64,000 bases of DNA from Phaeobacter sp. QD34_24 (GTDB lineage: Bacteria > Pseudomonadota > Alphaproteobacteria > Rhodobacterales > Rhodobacteraceae): NCBI RefSeq assembly GCF_028890115.1, contig NZ_JARCJD010000010.1, forward strand, positions 62,001 to 126,000, written 5' to 3'. The position numbers and the translations under genes were made by a program. The notes beneath the pieces were generated by a model. That model saw only the letters and a list, made by a program, of their open reading frames with translations, was not told where the DNA came from and did not search any database. Shown here in pieces: positions 44,048 to 53,134 of this stretch (its first letter is position 1; each line of letters starts with the position of its first letter).

Positions 44048-45118
44048 CTATCCGCTGTTGCGCAGGCGACCCACGATGCCGGTCGGGAAGAAATAGACGC
44101 TGAGGATGAACAGGACGCCAAGCCACAGCAGCCAGCGATCCGCATTGAGCAGCTCTGGCAGCAACGGCAGGGCGCTGGTCAGCTCGGCTGCGGCGCCCAT
44201 CAGGTTCTGCAGGTAGTTCTGCGCCAGCACGAACAGCGTCGCGCCGATCACCGCGCCATACATGGTCCCCATGCCGCCGATCACCACCATCAAGAGGATG
44301 TCGATCATGATCTCCATCGACAGCGATGTATCGGGGCCGACATAGCGCAGCCAGACCGCATAAAGCGACCCGGCCAGGGCGGCGATAGCCGCCGACAGGC
44401 AGGTGGCGGCAACGCGGTAGTAGACCACCCGGTAGCCGATCGCCTCGGCCCGGAAATCGTTTTCGCGGATCGCTTGCAAAACCCGGCCAAAGGGAGAGTT
44501 CACCACCCGCAGCAGGCCAAGGAACAGCACCAGCGCCCCGAGGAAGACAAAGTAATAGGCCAGGAGTTTGCCGTTCAGCTTCACGCCGAAAAGCGTGCCG
44601 TCAAAGGCCTCCTTGCCGAACTTGAAGGCCGGACCCAACTCGCGCGGGGTCTTGAACGTCAGACCGTCCTCGCCGCCGGTCAGGCCCGACAGCTGGCTGA
44701 CCAGGACCGCCACGGCAGAGGCGACGGCAAGCGTGATCATGGCAAAGAAGATTGCCCGCACCCTGAGAGAGAAGAGACCGATCACCAGCGCCAGGGCAGC
44801 AGCCAGCAGGGCGCCCGCCACGGCGCCAAACGCGATGGCATCGAACCCGCGCCCCATATGGGTCGAGGCCAGGGCCACACCATAGGCGCCGATGCCGAAG
44901 AACATCGTATGGGCAAAGCTGACGATGCCGCCATAGCCCAAGAGCAGGTCATAGCTCGCCACCAGCACGATGAAGACGCAGATCCGCGCCGCCGTATCCA
45001 CCGTGCGTACGCCGGGAAACAGGAAGGGGGCGAGCGCAAGGCAGATCAGGATCCCGCCAAGGAGCAGCGCCAGCGGCAGGGAACGGGGCGTATCGCCCGA
45101 AAGAAGGGAGCGTATCAT
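44048..45118 (-). CDS. livM: branched-chain amino acid-type ABC transporter permease LivM
   Basis: 356 residues with about ten membrane helices. YDLLLGYGGIVSFAHTMFFG and QAIRENDFRAEAIGY with LMVVIGGMGTMYGAVIGATL are LivM signatures; the latter holds the contact with the ATPase. The ATG at 45118 overlaps the livH stop (ATGA). It is the last gene of livK-G-F-H-M; a structured repeat abuts its stop codon. Neighbouring hpa genes suggest that aromatic acids may be the cargo. Confidence 0.92.
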   Translation of the reverse strand: MIRSLLSGDTPRSLPLALLLGGILICLALAPFLFPGVRTVDTAARICVFIVLVASYDLLLGYGGIVSFAHTMFFGIGAYGVALASTHMGRGFDAIAFGAVAGALLAAALALVIGLFSLRVRAIFFAMITLAVASAVAVLVSQLSGLTGGEDGLTFKTPRELGPAFKFGKEAFDGTLFGVKLNGKLLAYYFVFLGALVLFLGLLRVVNSPFGRVLQAIRENDFRAEAIGYRVVYYRVAATCLSAAIAALAGSLYAVWLRYVGPDTSLSMEIMIDILLMVVIGGMGTMYGAVIGATLFVLAQNYLQNLMGAAAELTSALPLLPELLNADRWLLWLGVLFILSVYFFPTGIVGRLRNSG

Positions 45119-46146
45119 TTTGCTTTTACCACCGGAATCATGCCCATGGGGCGCCACATCAGGATCGTGACCATCAGGGCGATGTTGGAAATCAGCGCGG
45201 CCTTGGGCTCGATGAAGGCGATGTAATTCTGCAAGAGCCCCACCAGAAGCGCGCCGATGAAGCAGCCTTCGACCGAGCCGAGCCCGCCGATGATCACCAC
45301 GATGAAGATCAGGATCATCGCGTGATTGCCCATATGGGCGGTGATTACCTCCTGGTAGAGACCCCACATCACCCCGCCGAGGCCCGCAAGGGCGGAGCCT
45401 GCGATGAAGACGCCGACGAAGACCAGCCGCAGCCGATAGCCAAGCGCCTGCACCATCTCGCCGTTCTCGACCCCGGCCCGCACGATCAGGCCGATCTTGG
45501 TGCGCCGCAGCACCCAGCGCATCGCCAGGAAGACCACAAGGCCGACGCCCACCGCCACTAGGCGGTACTTCTCGATGGCGGCACCGGCAAAGGTGATCGC
45601 GCCCTTCAGGGCCTCGGGGCGCAGGATGTAGATCTCCTCTGGCCCCCACAGGACGATGATCAGCTGTTCCACGACGATCAGCCCGCCCATGGTGACAAGG
45701 ATCTGTTTCAGGTGATGGCCATAGACAGGTTCAACGATCACCTTTTCAAAGGCCCAGCCCATCAGACCGGTGGCCAGCATGGCGCCGATCACGGCGAGCA
45801 AGATGGCGCCGAGGTTCAGCATCAAGGAGGGCGCTTCGGTCATATGGCCCAGCAGCATCAGCACCGAGATGCCGATAAAGGCCCCGACCGAGACAAAGGC
45901 ACCATGGCCGAAATTGATCACATCCATCAGGCCAAAGACCAGCGTCAGGCCCGAGGCCATGATGAAGATCATCATCCCCATGGCAAGGCCGGATACCGTC
46001 AGCGTCAGCCAGCTGGAGGGGTTCTGGATGGCGATGAACCCGGCAATGGCGATGAGCGGGACCAGCAGGATCGGCATATGCGGCGCGATACGGTCGCGAA
46101 AGGTGACCTCTGCCATCTTGGGGGCGTGTTCAGGTGCGGCAGTCAT
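45115..46146 (-). CDS. livH: branched-chain amino acid-type ABC transporter permease LivH
   Basis: 343 residues from the chosen start, with eight to nine helices. GLMDVINFGHGAFVSVGAFI is the LivH mark and IVVIIGGLGSVEGCFIGALL the ATPase contact. The start region is duplicated: a 24-bp unit containing GTGAGGCCCAAG-ATG occurs twice in tandem. ATGs at 46170 and 46146 therefore have the same ribosome site. Another in-frame ATG at 46116 has none. I chose 46146; 46170 would add MTDFVRPK. Confidence 0.9.
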   Translation of the reverse strand: MTAAPEHAPKMAEVTFRDRIAPHMPILLVPLIAIAGFIAIQNPSSWLTLTVSGLAMGMMIFIMASGLTLVFGLMDVINFGHGAFVSVGAFIGISVLMLLGHMTEAPSLMLNLGAILLAVIGAMLATGLMGWAFEKVIVEPVYGHHLKQILVTMGGLIVVEQLIIVLWGPEEIYILRPEALKGAITFAGAAIEKYRLVAVGVGLVVFLAMRWVLRRTKIGLIVRAGVENGEMVQALGYRLRLVFVGVFIAGSALAGLGGVMWGLYQEVITAHMGNHAMILIFIVVIIGGLGSVEGCFIGALLVGLLQNYIAFIEPKAALISNIALMVTILMWRPMGMIPVVKAK

Positions 46147-46185
46147 CTTGGGCCTCACGAAGTCAGTCATCTTGGGCCTCACGAA
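46138..46185 (-). repeat. livH: 24-bp tandem duplication of the livH start region
   Basis: Units 46162-46185 and 46138-46161 are identical except for one base near the end (ACTGAC versus ACTGCC). Each carries a GAGG ribosome site and an ATG. The period of 24 keeps both starts in frame. Confidence 0.9.
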
Positions 46186-46239
46186 GTGCGGTTGCGGGCA
46201 GGGCAGAAGGAATGCCCTCAGCAATTGGGAATGTCGTCA

Positions 46240-46962
46240 TCAATGCGCCTCCAGACTGAGGCCCATCAGGCGTTCCTGCAGGGCGGCATCGGTCGCCAGC
46301 TCCTGCATCTGGCCGGACCAGATCATCCGTCCGTCGTCCATCACATTGGCGCTGTCTCCCAGCGCCTTGGCGACGGCAAAGTTCTGTTCCACCAGCAGCA
46401 CCGAGGCGCCCTGATCCTTCAGGTCCTTCAGCGCGCGGGCCATGGTGGAGATGATCGCGGGCGCCAGCCCCTTGGTCGGTTCGTCGATGAGGTAGAGCTT
46501 GCGTTCCTCGACCATGGCGCGGGCAATCGACAGCATCTGTTTCTGTCCGCCCGACAGGGTGCCTGCATCCGATTTCCAGAAGGTCTTCAAGGGCGGGAAG
46601 GCGGCGAAGATCCAGTCGAGCCGGGCCGAGTTGATGGGGCCCGACGCGGCGGCCAGGACCATGTTTTCCTCGACCGTGAGATCGGCAAAGATGCCCATAT
46701 CCTCGGGCACAAATCCCAGCCCCATGCGTGCAATCGCCGGGGTGGGCATCTTCGTGATGTCCTCGCCATCAAACAGGATTTTGCCCTGATGGGCGCGCCA
46801 GTGGCCGATCACCGTGCGCAGGGTCGTGGTCTTGCCCACGCCATTGCGCCCCAGAAGCATGGTCACGGCACCGCGGGGCACCTCAAGGTCGACCCCTTGC
46901 AGGATGTGGTACTGGGCGATGTTGGTGTAGACACCTTCGAGTTTCAGGATCGCATCAGACAT
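46240..46962 (-). CDS. livF: branched-chain amino acid-type ABC transporter ATPase LivF
   Basis: 240 residues. Walker A GRNGVGKTT, signature LSGGQKQML and Walker B KLYLIDEPTKGLAP. YTNIAQYHILQGVDLEVPRG at the N-terminus is typical of LivF. The start at 46962 was chosen by family length; the gene overlaps livG by eight bases. It powers import together with LivG. Confidence 0.92.
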   Translation of the reverse strand: MSDAILKLEGVYTNIAQYHILQGVDLEVPRGAVTMLLGRNGVGKTTTLRTVIGHWRAHQGKILFDGEDITKMPTPAIARMGLGFVPEDMGIFADLTVEENMVLAAASGPINSARLDWIFAAFPPLKTFWKSDAGTLSGGQKQMLSIARAMVEERKLYLIDEPTKGLAPAIISTMARALKDLKDQGASVLLVEQNFAVAKALGDSANVMDDGRMIWSGQMQELATDAALQERLMGLSLEAH

Positions 46963-47734
46963 CTGCCAGCACTCCTTCCAGGCCGCGGCCCATATAGGCC
47001 TCTTGCACAACGTCCGAGGCCATCACTTCGGCAGGCGGACCATCGGCGGCCAGCGCGCCGTTGTGCAGCACGATGATGCGGTCGGCGAGGGTGCGGATCA
47101 CGTCCATCTTGTGTTCCACCAGAAGGATCGTGCGGTCGCGTTGGTCCTTCAGTTCCTCGATCAGATCCAGCACCACGGGCGCCTCATCGACGCTCATGCC
47201 GGCGGTGGGTTCATCGAACATGTAGACGGCAGGATCCAGCGCGATCAGCAGGGCCACCTCCAGCTTGCGCTGGTTGCCGTGGGAAAGTTCCGAGACCACC
47301 TGATGGCGCTGCTCTAACAGGCGCACCCGGCGCAGGATCGCCTCGGCCTGATCGGTCAGGTCCTGATGGCGCGAAACCATGGACCAGAGGTTGAAGCTGC
47401 GCCCGGATTTGGCCTGCACCACAAGGCGCACGTTCTCCAGTACCGAAAGGTTGGGGAAAAGATTGGTGAGCTGGAAGGCGCGGCCGATCCCGGCGCGGGT
47501 GCGGGCGGAAACCGACATACCGCCGATATCGCGCCCTTTGAGAAAGACGCGCCCGGCGCTGGCGGGGATCTGGCCTGAGATCAGGTTGAAATAGGTCGTC
47601 TTGCCCGCGCCATTGGGGCCGACGATGGCAGTGAGTTCCCCTGCGCTGAAATCGCAGGTCACCGCATCGACGGCTACATGGCCGCCGAACCGAACCGTCA
47701 GGTTCTCGGTGCTGAGGATGGGAGAGGTGGTCAT
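46955..47734 (-). CDS. livG: branched-chain amino acid-type ABC transporter ATPase LivG
   Basis: 259 residues. Walker A is GPNGAGKTT. The signature region ELSHGNQRKLEVAL deviates from LSGG, as is usual in LivG, and Walker B is AVYMFDEPTAGMS. GRAFQLTNLFPNLSVLENV is a LivG mark. The start at 47734 is chosen by family length; an ATG at 47791 is a less likely alternative. It is 125 bases after livK, so a separate processing or start signal may lie there. Confidence 0.92.
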   Translation of the reverse strand: MTTSPILSTENLTVRFGGHVAVDAVTCDFSAGELTAIVGPNGAGKTTYFNLISGQIPASAGRVFLKGRDIGGMSVSARTRAGIGRAFQLTNLFPNLSVLENVRLVVQAKSGRSFNLWSMVSRHQDLTDQAEAILRRVRLLEQRHQVVSELSHGNQRKLEVALLIALDPAVYMFDEPTAGMSVDEAPVVLDLIEELKDQRDRTILLVEHKMDVIRTLADRIIVLHNGALAADGPPAEVMASDVVQEAYMGRGLEGVLADV

Positions 47735-47859
47735 GTCAGTCTCTGGTCTGTCCGCGTGCAGGATAATCCCTGTATCGCGGAAATGGGCCATCTCGGGATG
47801 GCCAGGCCGAACAGGAACGGCCCGAGGGAATGCCCCGGACCGCCCGTAATCTCAGGAGC

Positions 47860-49032
47860 TTAGTTGCGGACCGGGATCGGCAGATCTTCGATCTTCAACT
47901 CACGCACCAGTTCCGGGATCGCCCAGTCGACACCGTCTTCGACCTTGATCTTGAAGTGGTACATGGGCTGCAGCGCCTGGTGGTCTTCGGCGCGGAACGT
48001 CATGGTGCCCTTGGGGCTTTCCCAGGACATGCCTTCCATGGCGCTGATCAGCTCTTCGGTGTCTGTCGATCCTGCTTTCTTGATCGCCTCGACCGCTGCG
48101 ATACCGGCTGTCATGCCGCCTGCGGTGAAGAAATCGGGCGGAGTGCCAAAGCGGGCCTGGTGTTCCTTCACCAGCCAGTCGTTCACCGGGTTCTGCGGGA
48201 TTTCATAGTAGTAATAGGTGGCGCCTTCCATGCCGGGGAATTCCTTGTAGCCCTTCATGGCTGCCAGGATGTTGCCGCCGGTTGCCAGTTCGATGCCGAA
48301 CCGGCTGGGGTCCATGGCGTTGATCTTGCTCATCGGGTTGCCGCCGCCGGCCCAGATCACAAAGAGCTTCTTCTCGCCGTCCAGATCCTTCATCGCGTTG
48401 AAGATCCGCTCGGCCGCCGCGGTGAAGTCGGTGGTGTCGGTGGGCACGTATTCCTCGTGGGTGACACCGCTGCCGACGCTTTCCAGCGCTTCCTTGAAGG
48501 CGGCGATACCGTCGCGGCCAAAGGCGTAATCCTGCGCCAATGTGGCGATATGCACGTTCTCACCGGCCAGGGCGATGGCGTTCGACACCGCGTCCTGGGA
48601 CGAGTTGCGCGAGGTGCGGAAGATGTAGCGGTTCCAGTTCGAGCCGGTGATGCTGTCGGCCACGGCAGGCTCGACGATCAGCAGCTTTTCGTATTCCTCG
48701 GCCACCGGCAGCATCGCCAGCGCCACGCCCGAGCTGACCGGGCCGATCGCCAGATCCACCTCGTCGTCGCCATAGGCCTCTTCCAAGAGGGCCTTGCCGT
48801 TTTCCGGCTTCAGCTGGGTGTCCTTTTCGATCACGACGATCTTTTCGCCGTTGATCTCCATGGTGCCGCCGGTGGCATATTCCAGCCCCAGCATCAGCCC
48901 GTCATGGGATTGTTTTGCATAGGCCTCGAAGGGGCCGGTTTTGCCGTAGATATGGGCAATCTTGATGTCTGCCGCCGCGGCCGAAGCCAAGGCAAGCGCT
49001 GACACCATACCCGCAAGAATTGCGCGTTTCAT
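47860..49032 (-). CDS. ABC transporter substrate-binding protein (LivK/type I periplasmic)
   Basis: 390 residues with a signal peptide (MVSALALASAAAADIKIAHI). The mature protein has the two-lobed type I fold: GKTGPFEAYAKQSHDGLMLG near the start, AIGPVSSGVALAMLPVAEEY and TLAQDYAFGRDGIAAFKEAL later. Members in this branch often bind aromatic or other carboxylates instead of leucine. It is the first gene of the liv unit and follows the hpa operon on the same strand. Substrate is inferred, not shown. Confidence 0.85.
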   Translation of the reverse strand: MKRAILAGMVSALALASAAAADIKIAHIYGKTGPFEAYAKQSHDGLMLGLEYATGGTMEINGEKIVVIEKDTQLKPENGKALLEEAYGDDEVDLAIGPVSSGVALAMLPVAEEYEKLLIVEPAVADSITGSNWNRYIFRTSRNSSQDAVSNAIALAGENVHIATLAQDYAFGRDGIAAFKEALESVGSGVTHEEYVPTDTTDFTAAAERIFNAMKDLDGEKKLFVIWAGGGNPMSKINAMDPSRFGIELATGGNILAAMKGYKEFPGMEGATYYYYEIPQNPVNDWLVKEHQARFGTPPDFFTAGGMTAGIAAVEAIKKAGSTDTEELISAMEGMSWESPKGTMTFRAEDHQALQPMYHFKIKVEDGVDWAIPELVRELKIEDLPIPVRN

Positions 49033-49160
49033 CGCTGTCCTCCCTGATGCCGCGCCGGTCTGTTCCGGGGTCTCCCTAAGGACCGTTTGCGCGGGGTCAC
49101 TCCTGTGCGCTCAAGCTATCGGGGAGGGGTGAATTCGGTCAATTGCAGGGAAATACGTAT

Positions 49161-49196
49161 CGCCCCGCGCCGCCCATATGGCAGCGGCGCAGGGCG
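49161..49196 (-). terminator. strong hairpin between hpaI and the liv genes
   Basis: CGCCCCGCGCCGC (49161-49173) pairs with GCGGCGCAGGGCG (49184-49196) with one mismatch. It begins 13 bases after the hpaI stop on the minus strand. No T-run follows. It may end or stabilise the hpa transcript, with partial read-through into liv possible. Confidence 0.5.
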
Positions 49197-49208
49197 GTTT
49201 CCGGTGCG

Positions 49209-49979
49209 TCAGCGCGCCTTCCAGTCGGCGGCCAGCTTGCGGGCGTTCTGGGCCAGGATCAGCACGTCCAGACCCACGGCGAGGAACTGTGCCCCCATGT
49301 CGAAATAGGCCTGTGTAGCCTCTTCGGTGACGCCCAGGATGCCCGGTGCCTTGCCTGCGGCGCGGATGTGTTCCAGCGCGCCCTTGATCACCGCGCGCAC
49401 CTCGGGGTGGGCGGCATTGCCCTGATGGCCCATGTCGGTCGAAAGGTCCGCCGGGCCGATGAAGACGCCGTCGATGCCCTCGACCTTGAGGATGTCATCC
49501 AGCGCCGCGATACCGGCGCGGTTTTCCACCTGCACCAGCAGGCAGATCTCCTGATCCGCGGTCTGGATGTAGTCGCTGACCGAGCCGAACCGGCTGGCCC
49601 GCGCGCCCGCAGCCCCCACACCGCGGGTGCCATGCGGCGGGTATTTGCAGGCGCGCACCAGCTCCTCGGCCTGTTCGGCGCTTTCGACGATGGGCACCAG
49701 CACGGTCTGCGCGCCCGCATCCAGCACCTGCTTGATGATCCAGGTCTCGCCAATCGGCACGCGCACGACCGGGTGGCTGTCCGAGGCTTCGAGCGCGATC
49801 AGTTGGTCCCGGATCGAGCGGATGTCGTTGGGGGCATGTTCGCCGTCGACCACCAGCCAGTCAAAGCCGCAGCTGCCCATGATCTCGGCCACGGCGGGTT
49901 CGGCAAAGCTCATCCAGCAGCCGATCTGGCGTTTGCCGTCAGCGAGGGCCTGTTTGAAGCTGTTCTTGGGTGCGGGCAT
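49209..49979 (-). CDS. hpaI: 4-hydroxy-2-oxoheptanedioate aldolase HpaI
   Basis: 256 residues of the HpcH/HpaI class II aldolase family. It splits 4-hydroxy-2-oxoheptanedioate into pyruvate and succinic semialdehyde, the last step of homoprotocatechuate degradation. FDWLVVDGEHAPND, VRVPIGETW and VQVENRAGIAALDDI (metal glutamate) and GVFIGPADLSTDMGH (metal aspartate) are visible. It is the final gene of the operon. Confidence 0.93.
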   Translation of the reverse strand: MPAPKNSFKQALADGKRQIGCWMSFAEPAVAEIMGSCGFDWLVVDGEHAPNDIRSIRDQLIALEASDSHPVVRVPIGETWIIKQVLDAGAQTVLVPIVESAEQAEELVRACKYPPHGTRGVGAAGARASRFGSVSDYIQTADQEICLLVQVENRAGIAALDDILKVEGIDGVFIGPADLSTDMGHQGNAAHPEVRAVIKGALEHIRAAGKAPGILGVTEEATQAYFDMGAQFLAVGLDVLILAQNARKLAADWKAR

Positions 49980-50007
49980 GGGAAACCTCGTTTGTCAGGT
50001 AGGGTGG

Positions 50008-50808
50008 TCAGGCAAAGGCGATGGCGACCTGGCCGAAGGGGCCGAAATCGGCGGTGATCTCGCTGCCGGATGGGCATTCGATGGGCCGGATGAACGAGCC
50101 CGACAGGACGATATCCCCGGCTTCGATCTGTTGTCCATATTCCGCCATGCGCCGCGCCAGCCACAGCACGGATGTGACGGGATCGTTCAGCACCCCGGCA
50201 CCCAGACCTGTTTCCTCGACCGTGCCGTCGCGGGCGACGATGGCACCAACCCAGCGCAGATCCTGCGCGTCGATGGCATGGCGCTCGGTCCCCAATACGA
50301 CGCCCGCATTGGCGGCATTGTCGCTGATGGTGTCGGTGATGATGCGAGCCTGCCCGGTGGCGGGATCTGCGCGCAGGATGCGGGTGTCGAGGATCTCAAG
50401 CGAGGGCGCCACATAGTCGGTGGCGGCGATCACGTCTTCGCGCGTGCAGTCGGCACCTGCGAGCGGCGCTTTCATCACAAATGCGATCTCCGCCTCGACG
50501 CGGGGCTGGATGAAGCGCCCGGCGGGCACGGTGCTGCCCGTCTCAAAGGCCATATCATCGAGCAGCACGCCGCTGTCGGGGGTGGTGATGTTCAGCGCCT
50601 GCTGCATGGCGCGGCTGGTCAGGCCGATCTTCCAGCCGATCTTGCGGCGCCCCGCGGCCAGCTTTTGCGCCACCAACGCCTTTTGCACCGCGTAGGCATC
50701 CTCCAGCGTCATGCCCGGATAGGCGAGGGACAGTAGCCCGCATTGCTGGCCGGTTTCTTCGGCCTTCAGCAGGGTTGCTGCGGCCTCTGCGTGTTGGTCG
50801 GGGGTCAT
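50008..50808 (-). CDS. hpaH: 2-oxo-hept-3-ene-1,7-dioate hydratase HpaH
   Basis: 266 residues, FAH-fold hydratase. It adds water to 2-oxo-hept-3-enedioate. Key segments are GRRKIGWKIGLTSRAMQQAL, PRVEAEIAFVMKAPLAG (metal glutamates) and PSLEILDTRIL. It overlaps the upstream FAH-family gene by four bases and precedes hpaI by 28 bases. Confidence 0.9.
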   Translation of the reverse strand: MTPDQHAEAAATLLKAEETGQQCGLLSLAYPGMTLEDAYAVQKALVAQKLAAGRRKIGWKIGLTSRAMQQALNITTPDSGVLLDDMAFETGSTVPAGRFIQPRVEAEIAFVMKAPLAGADCTREDVIAATDYVAPSLEILDTRILRADPATGQARIITDTISDNAANAGVVLGTERHAIDAQDLRWVGAIVARDGTVEETGLGAGVLNDPVTSVLWLARRMAEYGQQIEAGDIVLSGSFIRPIECPSGSEITADFGPFGQVAIAFA

Positions 50809-51662
50809 GCCTCGTCCTCGACGCTGTTGGTCAACTTGCCGATACCTTCGGCCTCGACCTCGATCACGTCACCGGGTTTCAGGAAGCGGGGCGGATCAAA
50901 GCGCGCGCCGGCGCCGGTGGGGGTGCCGGTGACGATCACATCGCCGGGCACCAGCGTGGTGAAGGTGGAGATGTATTCGATCTGGCGGCGGATCGGGAAG
51001 AGCATGCGGCTGGTGCGGTCGTCCTGGCGCAGCTCTCCGTTCACATGGGTGGTCAGGCGCACATCATCCAGCTGCGCCGCTGCGGTAAAGGGCACCAGCC
51101 ACGGCCCCATGGCGCCGGAATTGTCCCAGTTCTTGCCTTGCGTCACGTTGAACTTCGCATGGCGCACCCAGTCGCGCAGGGTGCCCTCGTTACACAGGGT
51201 GACGGCGGCGATGTGATCATAGGCGTCCTCGGCCTTGATGCGGCGGCCACCCTTGCCGATGACGATGGCGATCTCTCCCTCGTAGTCCAGCTGCGGGGTT
51301 TCCGGCGGGCGGATCAGCGGCTGCCCCTGCCCGGTAAAGGAACGCGGAAAGCGGATGAACAGCGACATGTTCGGTGGCGCGTCCTGCCCGTCCTTGTATT
51401 CGGCATTTCGGTCGGGAAAGTTGACGCCGACGCAGATGATCTTTTCCGGGTTTGGCACCGGGATCTGGTAGGTGAATGTGCCGGTTGGATGCGTCACCGG
51501 ATGGTTCCTGGCCGCCACCGCCAGATCGTGCAGCCCATCGGCGGCGATCACATCGCGTAAGGTAGGCCAATGGGGGAAGCCGGGCGACAGGGCGGCCATG
51601 CCTTCGTCGGTGACGGCGCCATAGTAGGTCTCGCCATTGGCGGAATAGGTGGCAAAGCGCAT
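50805..51662 (-). CDS. hpaG: fumarylacetoacetate hydrolase family protein (HpaG-like)
   Basis: 285 residues with a single FAH domain. ICVGVNFPDRNAEY, LDYEGEIAIVIGKGGRRIKA (metal glutamate pair) and ARFDPPRFLKPGDVIEVEAE are family features. In the pathway it should decarboxylate 5-oxo-pent-3-ene-1,2,5-tricarboxylate. Enterobacterial HpaG is a two-FAH fusion of about 430 residues, so this is the one-domain form. It touches the decarboxylase gene upstream by one base. Confidence 0.75.
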   Translation of the reverse strand: MRFATYSANGETYYGAVTDEGMAALSPGFPHWPTLRDVIAADGLHDLAVAARNHPVTHPTGTFTYQIPVPNPEKIICVGVNFPDRNAEYKDGQDAPPNMSLFIRFPRSFTGQGQPLIRPPETPQLDYEGEIAIVIGKGGRRIKAEDAYDHIAAVTLCNEGTLRDWVRHAKFNVTQGKNWDNSGAMGPWLVPFTAAAQLDDVRLTTHVNGELRQDDRTSRMLFPIRRQIEYISTFTTLVPGDVIVTGTPTGAGARFDPPRFLKPGDVIEVEAEGIGKLTNSVEDEA

Positions 51663-53098
51663 CAGTTGGCTCCTTCTGTCTGGCCGGTTTTCAGGCTGGC
51701 GGCGATTTCTGTGATGACATCATAGGCCATCATCACGTCACCCTCGGTGGTTTCGAACTGCCCCGCCTGGAAGCGGATCACCAGATCGCCATCGACGCGT
51801 GTCTGCGTAAGGTAGATCCGCCCATCATCATTGATCGCATTCACCAGCGCGAGGTTCAGCGCGTCCAGATCCGTGGCGCCTGCGGGCGCATAGCGGAAGG
51901 TCCAGAGCGACCACATCGGCGGGGTCACGATCTCAAAATTCGGGGTCGCGGCGAGCTTGTCATGCAGCTGGTTTGACCAGTTGACATGGTTGCGCAGGCG
52001 GGTGCGCAGCCCTTCAAGGCCGTAGGTGCGGATCAGGAACCAGATCTTCAGCGCGCGGAAGCGGCGGCCCAAGGGAACCGACCATTCGGAATAGTTGATG
52101 ATGCCGTCCTTGCCGTGGGTCTTCAGATACTCGGGGCTGATCGCCAGCGTCTGCACTAGATCGTCGGGGTTCTTCAGGAAGTGGGCCGAGCAGTCGAACT
52201 GCGCACCCAGCCATTTGTGCGGATTGAAGACGATGCTGTCGGCGCGCTCGATGCCGGGCCAGTAGTGGCGATACTCGGGGCATATCATCGCCGATCCCGC
52301 CCAGGCCGCATCCACATGGGTATAAAGCCCGTATTTCACGGCCACATCCATCACCCGGTCCACGGGATCGGTGGCGCCGGTGCCGGTGCCGCCGACGCAG
52401 AGGATCACGCCCGCAGGCTGGAGGCCCGCCTCGATATCGGCCTTGATCGCGGTCTCTAGCGCCTCGGGGTCCATGCCGCGCCAATCGCCCTTGATCGGCA
52501 CCCGCACCAGGTTCTGCTGGCCGATACCGGCAACCCAGATGGCGCGGTCGATGGAGGTATGCACCTCGGAAGAGCAATAGACCCGCAGGGGCTTCTGGCT
52601 GAACAGACCGTCCTGATTGCCTTTCCAGTTCAGCGCCTTTTCCCGCATGGTCAGCACCGCGGCAAGGGTGGCTGAAGAGGCGCTGTCCTGAATGACGCCC
52701 TGAAACGGCTCGGGCAGGTCCAGCGCCTGGCGCAGCCAGTCCATCATCCGGGTTTCCATTTCGGTCGCCGCCGGAGAGGTCTGCCAGAGCATGCATTGCG
52801 GCGCGATGGCCGAGGTCAGGAACTCCGCCAGTACGGAAGGTGCTGCGGCATTCGAGGTGAAATAGGCAAAGAAACGCGGGTGTTGCCAATGGGTGATGCC
52901 GGGCATCACGATCTCTTCGAAATCGGCAAAGATCGCCTCCATGCCGGTCCCGGTCTCGGGTGGAGCGCTGGGCAGGGCGTTCAACACCTCGCCCGGTTCG
53001 GTGCGGGCGCGCACGGGGCGTTCGCCCACGGTCAGGTGATAGTCCTGCGCCCAGTCGGCGACCTTGCGGCCCCAGTCTGAGAATTCATCCCATTTCAT
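51662..53098 (-). CDS. PLP-dependent aromatic L-amino acid decarboxylase family protein
   Basis: 478 residues, group II decarboxylase. The PLP lysine is in SIVFNPHKWLGAQFDC. ITHWQHPRFFAYF, DSASSATLAAVLTMREKAL and YTHVDAAWAGSAMICPEYR (PLP aspartate) match the AADC group acting on tyrosine, DOPA, phenylalanine or tryptophan. It sits inside the hpa operon, between HpaG-like and HpaD. It probably produces tyramine or dopamine, whose oxidation yields 4-hydroxy- or 3,4-dihydroxyphenylacetate. That link is inferred. Confidence 0.88.
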   Translation of the reverse strand: MKWDEFSDWGRKVADWAQDYHLTVGERPVRARTEPGEVLNALPSAPPETGTGMEAIFADFEEIVMPGITHWQHPRFFAYFTSNAAAPSVLAEFLTSAIAPQCMLWQTSPAATEMETRMMDWLRQALDLPEPFQGVIQDSASSATLAAVLTMREKALNWKGNQDGLFSQKPLRVYCSSEVHTSIDRAIWVAGIGQQNLVRVPIKGDWRGMDPEALETAIKADIEAGLQPAGVILCVGGTGTGATDPVDRVMDVAVKYGLYTHVDAAWAGSAMICPEYRHYWPGIERADSIVFNPHKWLGAQFDCSAHFLKNPDDLVQTLAISPEYLKTHGKDGIINYSEWSVPLGRRFRALKIWFLIRTYGLEGLRTRLRNHVNWSNQLHDKLAATPNFEIVTPPMWSLWTFRYAPAGATDLDALNLALVNAINDDGRIYLTQTRVDGDLVIRFQAGQFETTEGDVMMAYDVITEIAASLKTGQTEGAN

Positions 53099-53134
53099 GT
53101 TTCAATATCCTTCGTTCGGGCTTGTGCCCGGACA

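Noticed and set aside
49206-49216. Fifth copy of the structured repeat suggested by GCGTCAGCGCG
   Set aside because: It covers the end of hpaI, has no GCCC/GGGC blocks or second arm, and is a chance match.
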